Shown here: piece after piece, positions 24,137-34,968 of the stretch
Numbering within the stretch: position 1 is the first letter of the stretch
Layout: every line of letters starts with the position of its first letter
Origin: Artemisia argyi
Taxonomy: Eukaryota > Streptophyta > Magnoliopsida > Asterales > Asteraceae
DNA length: 64,000 nt
Assembly: GCA_030686995.1 (NCBI GenBank)
Contig: CM060680.1
Coordinates: 79,536,060-79,600,059, forward strand
Reading direction: 5' to 3'
Made by a program: the position numbers and the translations under genes
Notes under the pieces: generated by a model
Seen by the model: only the letters and a program-made list of their open reading frames with translations
Told to the model about the DNA's origin: nothing
The model's database searches: none

Positions 24137-27095
24137 TGTAAAACCTCGCAAAAATCCATATAATTAAAAACATTTAATTATATATTCATCTCTGTCATTA
24201 TCTTAATCACCATTTTTACGAGGAAATTTAAAATTTTCTTATTATATTAAAATGGTCACGATTACGATATTGCAAAATTCACCAAACGACAAAACAAGTT
24301 CTCGACGCGTTTAACAAAATATTAAAAACTTACTAAACTTAATTAAAACTAATTAATACCAAACGGGCCCCTAATTATTTTCCCAGCCCAATGTCTCGTG
24401 CACTGTTCATCCGGCCCATGATTCAAGCCCAAAATCCATTTAATTTGAATTATTCGACTAAGCAACTATCCTCCAAAACGACTCTCGTTTTCGCTATTCT
24501 TACACACGACTCACAAATATTTTTGCACCATCTCATTCCCCACCTAGCCAACTATTAGTGTGTCAAACCCTAAGTTCATAGGACGACGTTTGATACATGT
24601 TTAGGAGGCAAAGTGATTGATGAAAAATCCAAATCAATCGATTTGTAAAATATTCATTTCTTAACCGTTTCGACTCTAGTTTGTTTCTAATAGTTCCAAA
24701 TAATAATTCTAAGATGATTTCATGTTTAAATGTCAAGAATAATTAGTTATATCCAAGGGGTACACAATTTATTAAATCGTGTATGGAATGAAAATGATTG
24801 TCGACATATATACATGAATCATCAAACATTCACCTCAATTCTAGCTCTCACAATCAATATTATATGTTAAAATCTCATCCTATAAACCTATGTTACTGAC
24901 ATTGCATAGTGTTTATAGTCTCCTTGGATGATTTCACACCATACGTGTTATCAAATGAGAATATATATACGTTACATGCATGCATCCGATTCCCACAATT
25001 ACCTTACACTTTCACAACTTCCTTTCTTCCTTAAAACTCACTTCTAAGAGTCCAGGAACAAGTTAGCTCACGTTTGGAAGCAAGGGAGAAGGAACGGGTT
25101 GAATAAATTCGAATATATCTTTGGGTTATTTTGTCAAGGACTGAAAAGTAGGGACTGAAACTGTAAAAACAGAATCTATAGGATAAAACTTGATATTATT
25201 TAATATTCCAAGCTTAGAATGTTATTTTGGACAAGTAGTGGACTATAATTGTAAATTATATATAAAAAGGACTAACGATGTAACGCTAACACCGTTAGCA
25301 TAAAAAGTGTAAAAACTGGAAAAGGACAAGGACCAACATATTATATTTGACATTCTTATTTTATTTTCTATTTTACGTCAACCATCACGTCATATGCATT
25401 TTTATTACGTTTTATTTATATATTATTTATTTTTACGTTAATAATATATATAACGATATTTCAAAAGTTAATATTTTTACTTACGTTTAAAAATGTAAAA
25501 CTTCGATGGATAATTTAAATAAAGTATGTTATCATATCATGCATGGCATAATAATTACACTGCACATCATCTATTCGTCATAACGAATAAATATTATTCG
25601 TTATTCGTTCGTATTTACCAAATAGTATTTGGTCAAATTCTTAGATAAATTTATTTATCAGGTTCCGTATCAAAGACGTTTTCATAATCATTCTCATAAT
25701 CTCTCGAATTTACTTTTCATCATTCTCGTATCAATCAAGGTGAGTCATAGCCCCATTTCCAATACTTGTTTTTAACTCTTTGGGGGAGATACATGCTTAC
25801 ATATACTTTGATAATTTTATAAGTATATGAATAAAATACAAGATTCAACTCAATTTCCTAATTGATATTTATTTAATATGGTTTGTGATTTAAGATGTGA
25901 AATATACAATACTTGACGAAATACTTAATTGAAATACTGATACTCATGTGATAATGTTTCCAATTTGATTATTGTAGTATGTGATATATATAGTTTACTG
26001 ATGAATTACTCAACTGAAATACTGATACTCATATGATAATGTTTCCAATTCGATTATTGTGGTATGTGATATATATATGTTACTGGCGAAATACTTAACT
26101 GAATTACTAATACTCAGATGATACTATTTCCAAATTGATACTGTGGTATGATACTTGATTATATGATGTTATTCTGAATGGTCCCATTATTACCTTAATA
26201 TTACCTAAGTTACCTTATCGCCATAAAGTCCCTCAATCATGAGCCATTAATCACTGTTATGTGAGCGCGAATATAGTGAACAGCTTCGAAACCTGTTAAG
26301 GATTGACCTCCTGTCCCACTAATACTTGACGGAATGCCATATGCACATGGTTAGTCGTATTAGTCGTGATACACAATATTTGAGTAAAAATAGGAATTGG
26401 CAAATCACCTATTACACGAGGGCAAAATTTATCATTGACTTGATAAAACACCCCTTTTGTTAACGTTTTGCGTGTCATGAGGCTTGGGGCAATATCTATA
26501 AGGAAATGTATGTTTTCAACATATATTTAGATACAGCTGTATAGGAATTTGACCATACTTGAATTGTATATCTGATTAAATTAGCATCATGAGTTTCCAG
26601 CTCATGTTAGGATTATTGATCTCTTATTTGAATTTGATTGAATATTTATATGATTTATTCTGTGATTATAATCAACATTACCAAATACTTGTTTCATCAT
26701 TGTTTGTATTCATCATTACCAAATATTCCTGAAATCTATCAAAATAAACGGTTTTCCATAAAACTCTATGAACTCACCAACCTTTGTGTTGACACTTTTA
26801 AGCATGTGTATCTCAGGTAATTTAACGGAGCAGGACAAGACACAGAGTGGGCATTTATTACTCTGATAAATTAAAATGGTGTAAAAATCAAATATGTCAT
26901 TCTTTCAAGCCTTTTTATCGTTTCATAAAGATTTTTAAATAAAATGGTTCACCTTTGATCAAAAATATTATTTGAATGACAAATAACTTTCAAAACGCTT
27001 CTTTTAAGTTGTTTTATGAGATTATAACTTCGATCCTCCCCGTAACACCTAAATTACTTTTCCGCTGCTACAAACTTAAATTTGGGGGTGTTACA
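24137..27095 (+). repeat. Gypsy-1 5' LTR (2959 bp)
   Basis: TG...CA bounded and nearly identical to 31104-37659 once the insertions are removed. Compared with the 3' LTR it lacks about 960 bp at position 25129 (see 34739-35702). It contains no convincing gene; the 60-codon frame at 26638 has no ATG and is repeated in the other LTR simply because the DNA is. Confidence 0.9.
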
Positions 27096-27098
27096 AAT

Positions 27099-27110
27099 TG
27101 GCATCAGAGC
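27099..27110 (+). promoter_or_regulatory. Gypsy-1 primer-binding site (initiator Met tRNA, 11/12)
   Basis: TGGCATCAGAGC lies three bases after the 5' LTR. The canonical plant tRNA-iMet complement is TGGTATCAGAGC, so there is one mismatch. It sets the element's orientation as plus. Confidence 0.8.
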
Positions 27111-27354
27111 TACAGTTATAGAGAATTAAATGTTTTCAAACATTAAAACTATAACTACATTTTCAAAATAATGATTTTACACCATAACATTTTATGCCCT
27201 CCGTGTCTGCAGACTGCCGTGCTCAATACTTTATCTGTTGAGATTATCTTACATGTTTAGAAATTACTCTTACACAATAATTATTTCATCTGTACTGTTA
27301 CATCTTTAACATACAAAATACTCATAAAATATTATTCTCGGTTACTACTGTAGC

Positions 27355-28191
27355 ATGTCTTCAGGAACTCCCGTGAATATCAAAACTACTCTCCATAATA
27401 CTAATACCTCATCTATCAATAAAAATTCTCTGAATACTGAAGATCCTTACGTACAAATATCACAACTCCAGCCTAATATAGAACTCACTCAGAGATCACC
27501 TCCATCGTCATCTATTCGTTCACCTTTACGTCAAAGACTCAGGAGAGCTACTGAATCATATGAAGATTTGATTGGTGGCCAGGCAACATTCGAAGTTGGA
27601 CAAGGTTCAAGCCAAGGGATATCATGGAAGAATGTTGAGCCAAATTCTCCGTTACCTTATACTTCAGATTCCACAATACCAGATTCTCCAAATAATTTAT
27701 CCTCACCTAACTCTCCCGACTACAATATAAGCACTCCTGAAACAATATGGAATCTTATTTATCGACAAGCCAGCATATTGGATGCTCACACTGAACAGCT
27801 AAAAGGGTTACGACCAACTCAATTTGAATGGTACGACCGTAACCTTGATGCATTGTTCAAAAGGGCGGATGCTGAGAGGCGAACAATGTGTGAGTTAGGA
27901 ATAAAGATTAATGAGATAAAGGACAACACCAACCAAGAGCTTGGAAGTTTGGACTCCAGGGTCCGTTGTGCAAGAAGATAACACAGTCATACACATGTAA
28001 GAATTGAAGATATTGAAAGAACCATATGGATGGCCAGAGATGCAGCCAGAAACCAGGGTCAAAAGATTGCCACATTAGAGACTATGTTGGCAAATCAAAT
28101 GAGCATGTGTCAAGAACGTTTCTCAAACATGGAAGCTGCACAACTTGAACTTGAGAAAGAAATTAGATATTTACGTCAGAGGCGTAACTAA
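27355..28191 (+). pseudogene. Gypsy-1 ORF1, coiled-coil protein with one in-frame stop
   Basis: ATG at 27355 opens 208 codons to a TAA at 27979-27981. The same frame then continues for 69 more codons to TAA at 28189-28191. The continuation starts HSHTHVRIEDIERTIWMARD and ends EIRYLRQRRN. The first half is Ser/Pro/Asn-rich and polar; from about residue 135 on it is heptad-like, with many Glu, Arg, Leu and Ala (for example DAERRTMCELGIKINEIKD). I infer a single 278-codon coiled-coil protein broken by one nonsense change, or a read-through arrangement. It lacks the capsid and zinc-knuckle signatures of Gag. Its position right after the primer site suggests a Gag-derived or accessory structural role. 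Confidence 0.55.
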
Positions 28192-28887
28192 TCTTAATTT
28201 TACAAGTATCCTTGTTGTTCCTACTAAACCAAATAGTTTTGGTTAGTATTTCATGTAATGTTTAATAAATCTGAAACTTCAGAACGTGTAATCAAGACAT
28301 ATTGTATAATAACATCCCTTCTGTTATATATCTATGTTATGAATCAATCTTTTCTTTCATATCAATCATGCATGTAATGAATCCTCATATCTTCATGCAA
28401 AAATCTCATCACTTGTTACTTTCTTTGATAAACAAATGATTCCACGCAGATCGATGGAGTATTAATAAAAGATCTTGTATCGTTTATCTTGCAAAAACAA
28501 TCAGACAAGTTATTAATATTCTGTTTACCTCTGTAATATTATTCAAATCTACCGTAAGATTTCTTACAAATTGTTAGAATTTCTTAAAAATACCATAATT
28601 AACCCAAAATCTTAAGAATTGTCTAAAAATCAATTCTTGAAAAGGAATTTAAAGAATGAAGAAAAGATTATTGAGCTTCAATTTTAATAGACAAGTCGGT
28701 TTGTTCCTTAGTAATCCCATATCAAGAGTTGATCATTTATATATGATACAACACAGACATATCTTGAAATTAGATTATAGTAGGGAGTCAATTCAGTCTA
28801 TCATCAATGAAATAATTAACTTCATTATTTGAATTATTCTGATATTATATGGATTCTAATGTTGAGTTTCATTTATGATTTCAGAAA
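28192..28887 (+). other. non-coding spacer between the two Gypsy-1 ORFs
   Basis: About 700 bp, AT-rich, with no open frame. It probably marks the place where capsid-coding sequence was lost, if ORF1 and ORF2 both descend from a gag gene. Confidence 0.5.
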
Positions 28888-29571
28888 ATGGACAACATGA
28901 ACAATGCATATCAATCATCATCAGAAATCACCATGACTCCTGGAGCTATCCAGAAATTGGTAAAAGACATAGTGTCGGTGGTATTAGAAGGGACTACCAT
29001 AGTTTATCCGAGAAGAGAGACGGGTATACTTGGTAATCACCACCCTGCAAGTTTCATGAAGTATAGGCCACCTCACTTAAAGATGCAAGAAGGAATGATC
29101 AACCCTACCATCAACCATCATCAAGGAATTAGGCACGGGGTTATACCAAATGGAAATAATCAAAAGAGGAAACTCCCCGAAATAGGAACCATCAATCCCA
29201 TCTACTGCAACCTCGTCAATGCTCAAGATCGTTATCATAAACATCTAGAAGATCGTATGGATTATCAACGTCAGCTAGAACACAATCAGAAAGCTAATAG
29301 AAATTGCCTCGTCACACCTGTTACTGGAAGTGGTTATCGTGGAAATCTACCCTGGTGTCAAAAATGCAACCAGCATCACACCGGAATCTGCAGGGTTAAA
29401 TGCACGAAATGTCAGAAAACAGGTCACCAGGCAATTAGCTGCAGGACTAAGGACAGGAAAGGACAACCAACAACAGTAGTATGCCACGGATGTGGTGGAA
29501 AAGGGCATTATATGAGTCGATGTCCAAACTACAATGTTAATTGGAAAGCCAAGATATTTACAAGAAAATGA
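28888..29571 (+). CDS. Gypsy-1 nucleocapsid-like Gag remnant (two CCHC zinc knuckles)
   Basis: 227 codons, ATG to TGA. The N-terminal half is basic and His/Asn-rich. The C-terminal third has CQKCNQHHTGIC, then CTKCQKTGHQAISC and CHGCGGKGHYMSRC; the last two are exact CX2CX4HX4C zinc knuckles of retrotransposon nucleocapsid proteins. It ends with NYNVNWKAKIFTRK. Chromovirus Gag proteins carry just this knuckle pair after a C-H-C prelude, but here the capsid domain that normally precedes it is missing. The role would be packaging RNA using capsids supplied in trans. No protease or polymerase follows. Confidence 0.75.
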   Translation: MDNMNNAYQSSSEITMTPGAIQKLVKDIVSVVLEGTTIVYPRRETGILGNHHPASFMKYRPPHLKMQEGMINPTINHHQGIRHGVIPNGNNQKRKLPEIGTINPIYCNLVNAQDRYHKHLEDRMDYQRQLEHNQKANRNCLVTPVTGSGYRGNLPWCQKCNQHHTGICRVKCTKCQKTGHQAISCRTKDRKGQPTTVVCHGCGGKGHYMSRCPNYNVNWKAKIFTRK

Positions 29572-30282
29572 AGAGTCTATAAAGACCTTGATAGTATCGA
29601 GGGAATGGCAACTAGATTTACACAGATGAATAAATTCCTGTTGTAGAAAAATAAAATCTAGTTTAAAATTTCCTAAGTTGTATCTCTTTCCTGTATTTCA
29701 CTCTAAGTTACGATGGATGTAACTTAAATATAACAACAATCTTTCTACTGTATCGAAAAATCTCCCTTGTAATATTTCCATAATAATGATAATCTACGTT
29801 AATTTCAATTTCTGTCTCATTTACCAAATGACAATATACTATATATTTACTCCATAAATTTCTGATTTATAGTATGAACCCTAAAATTTTCTACTTTATT
29901 TAAAAAAAAAAGGAATTACGTGTTATATTATAAAAAACAACACATTGAACACCATCTAAAACAATTTATAGAAATATATGATTGAGCCAAACATCACATT
30001 ATTTGGTCCTCAATTATACATAGCCTGATCAACTATGTCTAATTTAGGAAGAATTATGTTATGAAAGGAACAGTGATATTTTCAAAATTTTAAATAACAA
30101 TCTTCATTCAAAAGCAAAATATAGAGCTAAAATAAACTGTTCATAAACAATACATTGAACAAACCACAATAAATACATATCTTATCTTATCACCATTATG
30201 ATAAGAAATCAACAAAAGTACAAGCAAGAAAACACAAAAATTCACAAAGACTGATAAGAAAACTCCAATAGCGAAAATTTTA

Positions 30283-30447
30283 TTAAAATCCATAAAAGTT
30301 AATACATAAACAAATAATTAGCATCGGAAGTGCTACCGTTACAATTATTACAATATAAACCATGGAATCTTCAATAGGTTGATCCGCTATGGCAACAAAG
30401 ACTCCCACCAACAAAACAATAGCAAGAGCCACCACAGGATGAATCAC
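30283..30447 (-). CDS. antisense two-helix membrane peptide A (no ATG; possible decayed copy)
   Basis: Minus-strand open frame of 54 codons from a GTG at 30447 to TAA. It reads VIHPVVALAIVLLVGVFVAI, then ADQPIEDSMVY, then a second hydrophobic run (IVIIVTVALPMLIICLC) and a short tail INFYGF. It aligns end to end with peptide B (30605-30766): HxxxxLAIV, then a P-x-E-D loop, then a second helix with a central Pro. The copy has GTG where B has ATG. The frame stays open upstream, preceded by an acceptor-like TTTATCTTTTAG, so it could be a second exon of an antisense transcript or a degenerate duplicate. Function unknown. Confidence 0.4.
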   Translation of the reverse strand: MIHPVVALAIVLLVGVFVAIADQPIEDSMVYIVIIVTVALPMLIICLCINFYGF

Positions 30448-30604
30448 CTTAATTATGCTAAAAGATAAATATAAACAAAATATTAAAAACAATAATGAGA
30501 CAAATTCCTAAACATAAAAACAAGACGGGTTTTATTCCTTATTCGTTACAAGTACATAGAAACACAACAAGAACTTAATTTAAAACAACCCTAACTCAAG
30601 ATTT

Positions 30605-30766
30605 TTACCCCCAGATCTTGTCTACGGTAATGACTAGGATAGTGAGGGGTACGACGAACATCAAGATCGCGACCAAGAATCCAAAGTCTTCATCCGGAAC
30701 ATACGCTAAGTAGATAGCGGCAAGGACGACATACACAATCGCTAAGATGGTGATGAGGTGCGGCAT
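30605..30766 (-). CDS. antisense two-helix membrane micropeptide B
   Basis: 53 codons on the strand opposite to Gypsy-1 transcription, ATG (30766-30764) to TAA (30607-30605). MPHLITILAIVYVVLAAIYL forms helix 1, AYVPDEDFGF an acidic loop, LVAILMFVVPLTILVI helix 2, and TVDKIWG a polar tail. A TATATATA lies 58 bp upstream of the ATG with MSA-like motifs beyond it, so a dedicated antisense transcript is plausible. Extra ORFs, some antisense, are known in plant Ty3/Gypsy elements. I know of no family this one matches and assign no function. Only two tandem relatives in one element support its reality so far. Confidence 0.5.
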   Translation of the reverse strand: MPHLITILAIVYVVLAAIYLAYVPDEDFGFLVAILMFVVPLTILVITVDKIWG

Positions 30767-30823
30767 TTTGAGATGGAAAATAAGAGGAAAATGGTTGATG
30801 GAAGAAGTGGAAATTGGAAGTGG

Positions 30824-30893
30824 TATATATAGGCTAGAATATAGCCGTTGGGTACTATTCCCGACCGTTGGACACTATGCACTAGCCGTTATT
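30824..30893 (-). promoter_or_regulatory. antisense promoter: TATA box plus three AACGG (MSA-like) motifs
   Basis: On the minus strand, TATATATA (30824-30831) is preceded by CCCAACGGCTA (30842-30852), TCCAACGGTCG (30862-30872) and AATAACGGCTA (30883-30893), spaced 20-21 bp. The plant MSA element bound by three-repeat MYB (MYB3R) factors is YCYAACGGYYA; the first motif is a full match and the second misses by one base. MSA elements drive G2/M expression. The arrangement sits directly upstream of antisense peptide B. Confidence 0.5.
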
Positions 30894-31298
30894 TCACAAT
30901 TCATGACCACTATTCTCAATATTCACAACCCTTAAATACGTCAGTTACCTTGTCTTGTCTAGTACAAGTAAATCTAACTGAATCACGTTTCCTTAATTTT
31001 AGGAATAAAAATCTCTCGACCACCTTCTGTTCAAAAATTCTTTACTCAAGTAATCACATTAAATTTGAATTTCGGGACGAAATTCAGAATGACATGTGGG
31101 TACTGTAAAACCTCGCAAAAATCCATATAATTAAAAACCTTTAATTATATATTCATCTCTGTCATTATCTTAATCACCATTTTTACGGGGAAATTTAAAA
31201 TTTTCTTATTATATTAAAATGGTCACGATTACGATATTGCAAAATTCACCAAACGACAAAACAAGTTCTCGACGCGTTTAACAAAATATTATAAACTT

Positions 31299-33936
31299 TG
31301 TTATGACCAAGAAACACGTTCGGGAGGTCGAGGTTGATCGAAATACATGATTATTCTAGAGAGAGAAAGTAGAGAGAGAAAGGTGGAGAAAAGGGTTTAT
31401 ATTAAAATGAAATAAATAAAACAATACACACAATTTCCCACACCCCTCATGGAGAGTCATGAGGGGTATTTATAGGCTCCTAACATTACTAGTTTGCCTA
31501 TATTACAATAATAGTCCCTAAAGTACTATTTGCATGATATCTAATCCATTTCTTTATGTGTGACGTTATCTTTTATAAAATAGCAAGGCTAACAATCTCC
31601 CTCCAAGATATCGTCACACATGAATGGATACAATGAGACCTATAAACACATAAACATGTAAATTACAACAATAGTAAACTATGTTGACGTTGTTGAAGCG
31701 CAGAGTCTCCGTAGTCTAGATACTGAGGCAGACTTGAAGTTCTCTCTTCCGACGATCTCGGCGTATGATCTTTGACACTGACGGCAAAGGTCTTTGTAGC
31801 TCTGAACTTCAACAGTAATTGTCTAGTTAGGTTATTACTCCCTCCTAACTAGTGAGCCTTTATTCTTTTTCTTCTGCTCCCTCCTGAACTGACAACTCTC
31901 TTCTCATCTCGCAGCGGACAAGGTAGATACTAATGAGTTTGCACCATGGTTGTCATTCAGGGAGCATCATAGCATAACTCACATAGTATTGCACAGAAGG
32001 TTGGTAATACTCTCCGATGTACACATCATTAGTACTTCTTCGGTTCTAGTGTAAGCACAATTCCCTCGAACAACCAACGTACTAGAGATGAAACACTACT
32101 TCTTTTGGCATGTTCTTCTCCCTCCTGATGGTTGCGATGTATCGAAATCATCATACTATTGTGTGTACATGCCAAAATTACCCGTACTTTACACTTCTGA
32201 TGCAGTATAGATAGACCATGAAAGCATAATTTGTGAGAATATGCTGATAGGATATGACTCTCTTTATTCTACAATATCTTCTCTTCTCTTCAACCTTAAG
32301 CGACCTCTTCAAATTCCAACCAGCTAGTAAATGACCAATGACTATAGAAACAACCCAATATAACAAATCTGACAGTAAAGTAAACATCTCGTAGATATGT
32401 TACTTAATCTTGTACTATGGTGTGACTAAGAACGGTGTAGAGAGTTCGTACACCATCGAATCTCTAAGTACTCTATACTCTTCAACCAACCAACCATCAA
32501 GTATAAGACGTACAACACCTCTTGATTATCCACAACTTCGTGTGACACTGAGCACTACAACGTAGCTCCTTAAAGTGATAGCTATAACCCGTGAGCACTA
32601 CAATGTAACTCCTTACATCGGGTATAACTAGATAATGCAAGTCTTAATCACTATCTTTAGTGTTTGCCCAAACAAGTATCTTCGAAAGTCATGCATCCAT
32701 CCACCCCTAGACTTTTAGATAAATAAGTACACATGCCCTTGAAATGAACTTTAAACCCAGAAAAGTGATAAAGAATCATTCCCATAATCACAAAATCCGA
32801 TACTAGCCGTTGTCATTTGATTGTGATTCTTGATCAGGATCGTTTAAGCACTTCGTGGTGTGTTTTTGGGTAGTGATATATTGGTATTTAGATAATGAAA
32901 CAATAAAATGAATCATGTTCTATAAAATATTTACCAATAATATCATGTGTGTTTTTGGTGAAGGTAAGGGTTTAGGGTATTTAGACATTAGGTTATTGAT
33001 GAGGTTAGGGTTTTGTTTATGTAATAATCTTTTGATATTTCCTTACTCAAAATCCCATCTCGTTACTCGATATCCTAAGTCAATTTCGGCAGAGTTTCGT
33101 TTAGATTAGTCTAAAATAAATCCTTACTCGATAAACGATAAGGTTGGACCAGCCTAACTCGGCAAACAATATGAAGCATACTCAAAACATGAAACTGTTG
33201 CACGAAAATCAACCCTAACTCGGTAAAGCTGACCAAACTCGGTAATACCACCTAACTCGGTAAAGCTGTCCATACTCGGTAAGATCTGACCAAACTCGGT
33301 AATTTGCATCTAACTCGGTAAAAGTGACCAAACTCGGTAAAATCTGACCAAACTCGGTAACCCTTGAAACTCAGAACCCTAACTCAAAAACTTTCAAAAA
33401 TTCTAAATCACTAGATATTTTCAAACTCGCTAGAACTTTTGCAAACTCGCTAGAATTTTTTCTCAAACTCGCAAAAATTTTCTAACTCACTAGAATTTTT
33501 CTAACTCGATAAAATTTTCTAACTTGATAAGAAAAATCCTAACTCGATAAGATCCTAAGTTTTCCGAGAAAAAACACCAAAAAACACGATTTTTCACCTA
33601 AAAACACCACGATTTGCCCCCGGTTTGCTCTGATACCACTTGATATAACCAAGAAACACCTTCCGGAGGTCGAGGTTGATCGAAATACACCATTGTTCTA
33701 GAGAGAAAAAGTAGAGAGAGAAAGGTGGAGAAAAGGGTTTATATTAAAAATGAATAAATGAAACAACACACACACTTTCCCACACCCCTCATGGAGAGTC
33801 ATGAGGGGTATTTATAGGCTCCTAACATTACTAGTTTGCCTATATTACAATAATAGTCCCTAAAGTACTATTTGTATGATATCTAATCCATTTCTTTATG
33901 TGTGACGTTATCTTTTATAAAATAGCAAGGCTAACA
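31299..33936 (-). mobile_element. small non-autonomous Copia-like LTR element, 296-bp LTRs
   Basis: Two direct 296-bp repeats (31299-31594 and 33641-33936), flanked by AACTT on both sides (31294-31298, 33937-33941). On the minus strand the LTR starts TGTTAGCCTTGC and ends in CA. A perfect TGGTATCAGAGC primer site (initiator Met tRNA) follows the 5' LTR, and TTGGAGGGAGAT forms a polypurine tract before the 3' LTR. The internal 2.05 kb has no recognisable gag or pol. The short LTRs with Met primer site and the overall layout fit a Copia-derived TRIM/LARD-type parasite. Confidence 0.85.
33120..33560 (-). repeat. degenerate AACTCGGTAA / AACTCGCTAGAA motif array
   Basis: Inside the Copia-like element just after its primer site (minus orientation). 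AACTCGGTAA or a one-base variant occurs about nine times at 18-25-bp spacing (33205-33365). It then passes into AACTCGCTAGAA and AACTCGATAA variants to 33560. It occupies the place where a leader or gag start would be. Confidence 0.75.
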
Positions 33937-34738
33937 AACTTACTAAACTTAATTAAAACTAATTAATACCAAACGGGCCCCTAATTATTTTCCCAGGCCA
34001 ATGTCTCGTGCACTGTTCATCCGGCCCATGATTCAAGCCCAAAATCCATTTAATTTGAATTATTCGACTAAGCAACTATCCTCCAAAACGACTCTCGTTT
34101 TCGCTATTCTTACACACGACTCACGAATATTTTTGCACCATCTCATTCCCCAACTAGCCAACTATTAGTGTGTCAAACCCCAACTTCATAGGACGACGTT
34201 TGATACATGTTTAGGAGGCAAAGTGATTGACGAAAAATCCAAATCAATCGATTTGTAAAATATTCATTTCTTAACCGTTTCGACTCTAGTTTGTTTCTAA
34301 GAGTTCCAAATAATAATTCTAAGATGATTTCATGTTTAAATGTCAAGAATAATTAGTTATATCCAAGGGGTACACAATTTATTAAATCGTGTATGGAATG
34401 AAAATAATTGTCGACATATATACATGAATCATCAAACATTCACCTCAATTCTAGCTCTCACAATCAATATTATATGTTAAAATCTCATCCTATAAACCTA
34501 TGTTACTGACATTGCATAGTGTTTAAGTCTCCTTGGATGATTTCACACCATACGTGTTATCAAATGAGAATATATATACGTTACATGCATGCATCCGATT
34601 CCCACAATTACCTTACACTTTCACAACTTCCTTTCTTCCTTAAAACTCACTTCTAAGACTCCAGGAACAAGTTAGCCCACGTTTGGAAGCAAGGGAGAAG
34701 GAACGGGTTGAATAAATTCGAATATATCTTTGGGTTAT

Positions 34739-34895
34739 AGTCGAATTTTATAGTTTCTTGTGTTTCCTTCGTTCCTACTCGTTTCTCCACCACCCTAGAG
34801 GTGTAGTAAGTCGTTTCAAACTCATTCCAATTCATTTCACACGTTAAACATGTCTCATGCATCATGTTTATGTTTTATAAATCGTATACAAGCTT

Positions 34896-34968
<73 letters not shown>

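Larger units (their letters stand above)
29572..31103. other. Gypsy-1 3' internal region, non-coding on the sense strand
   Basis: 1.5 kb without sense-strand ORFs. It carries the two antisense small ORFs and their promoter-like motifs (separate entries). Its last part, TTTCGGGACGAAATTCAGAA up to 31103, resembles the GACGAAATT text found shortly before the 3' LTR of chromoviruses. A good polypurine tract is not obvious. Confidence 0.5.

Noticed and set aside
26638..26820. 60-codon frame repeated at 37202-37384
   Set aside because: It begins without an ATG and appears twice only because the two Gypsy-1 LTRs are copies; composition is that of AT-rich LTR DNA.
33120..33560. CRISPR-like array
   Set aside because: Repeats are short, degenerate and unevenly spaced inside a plant retroelement; no spacers or cas genes.
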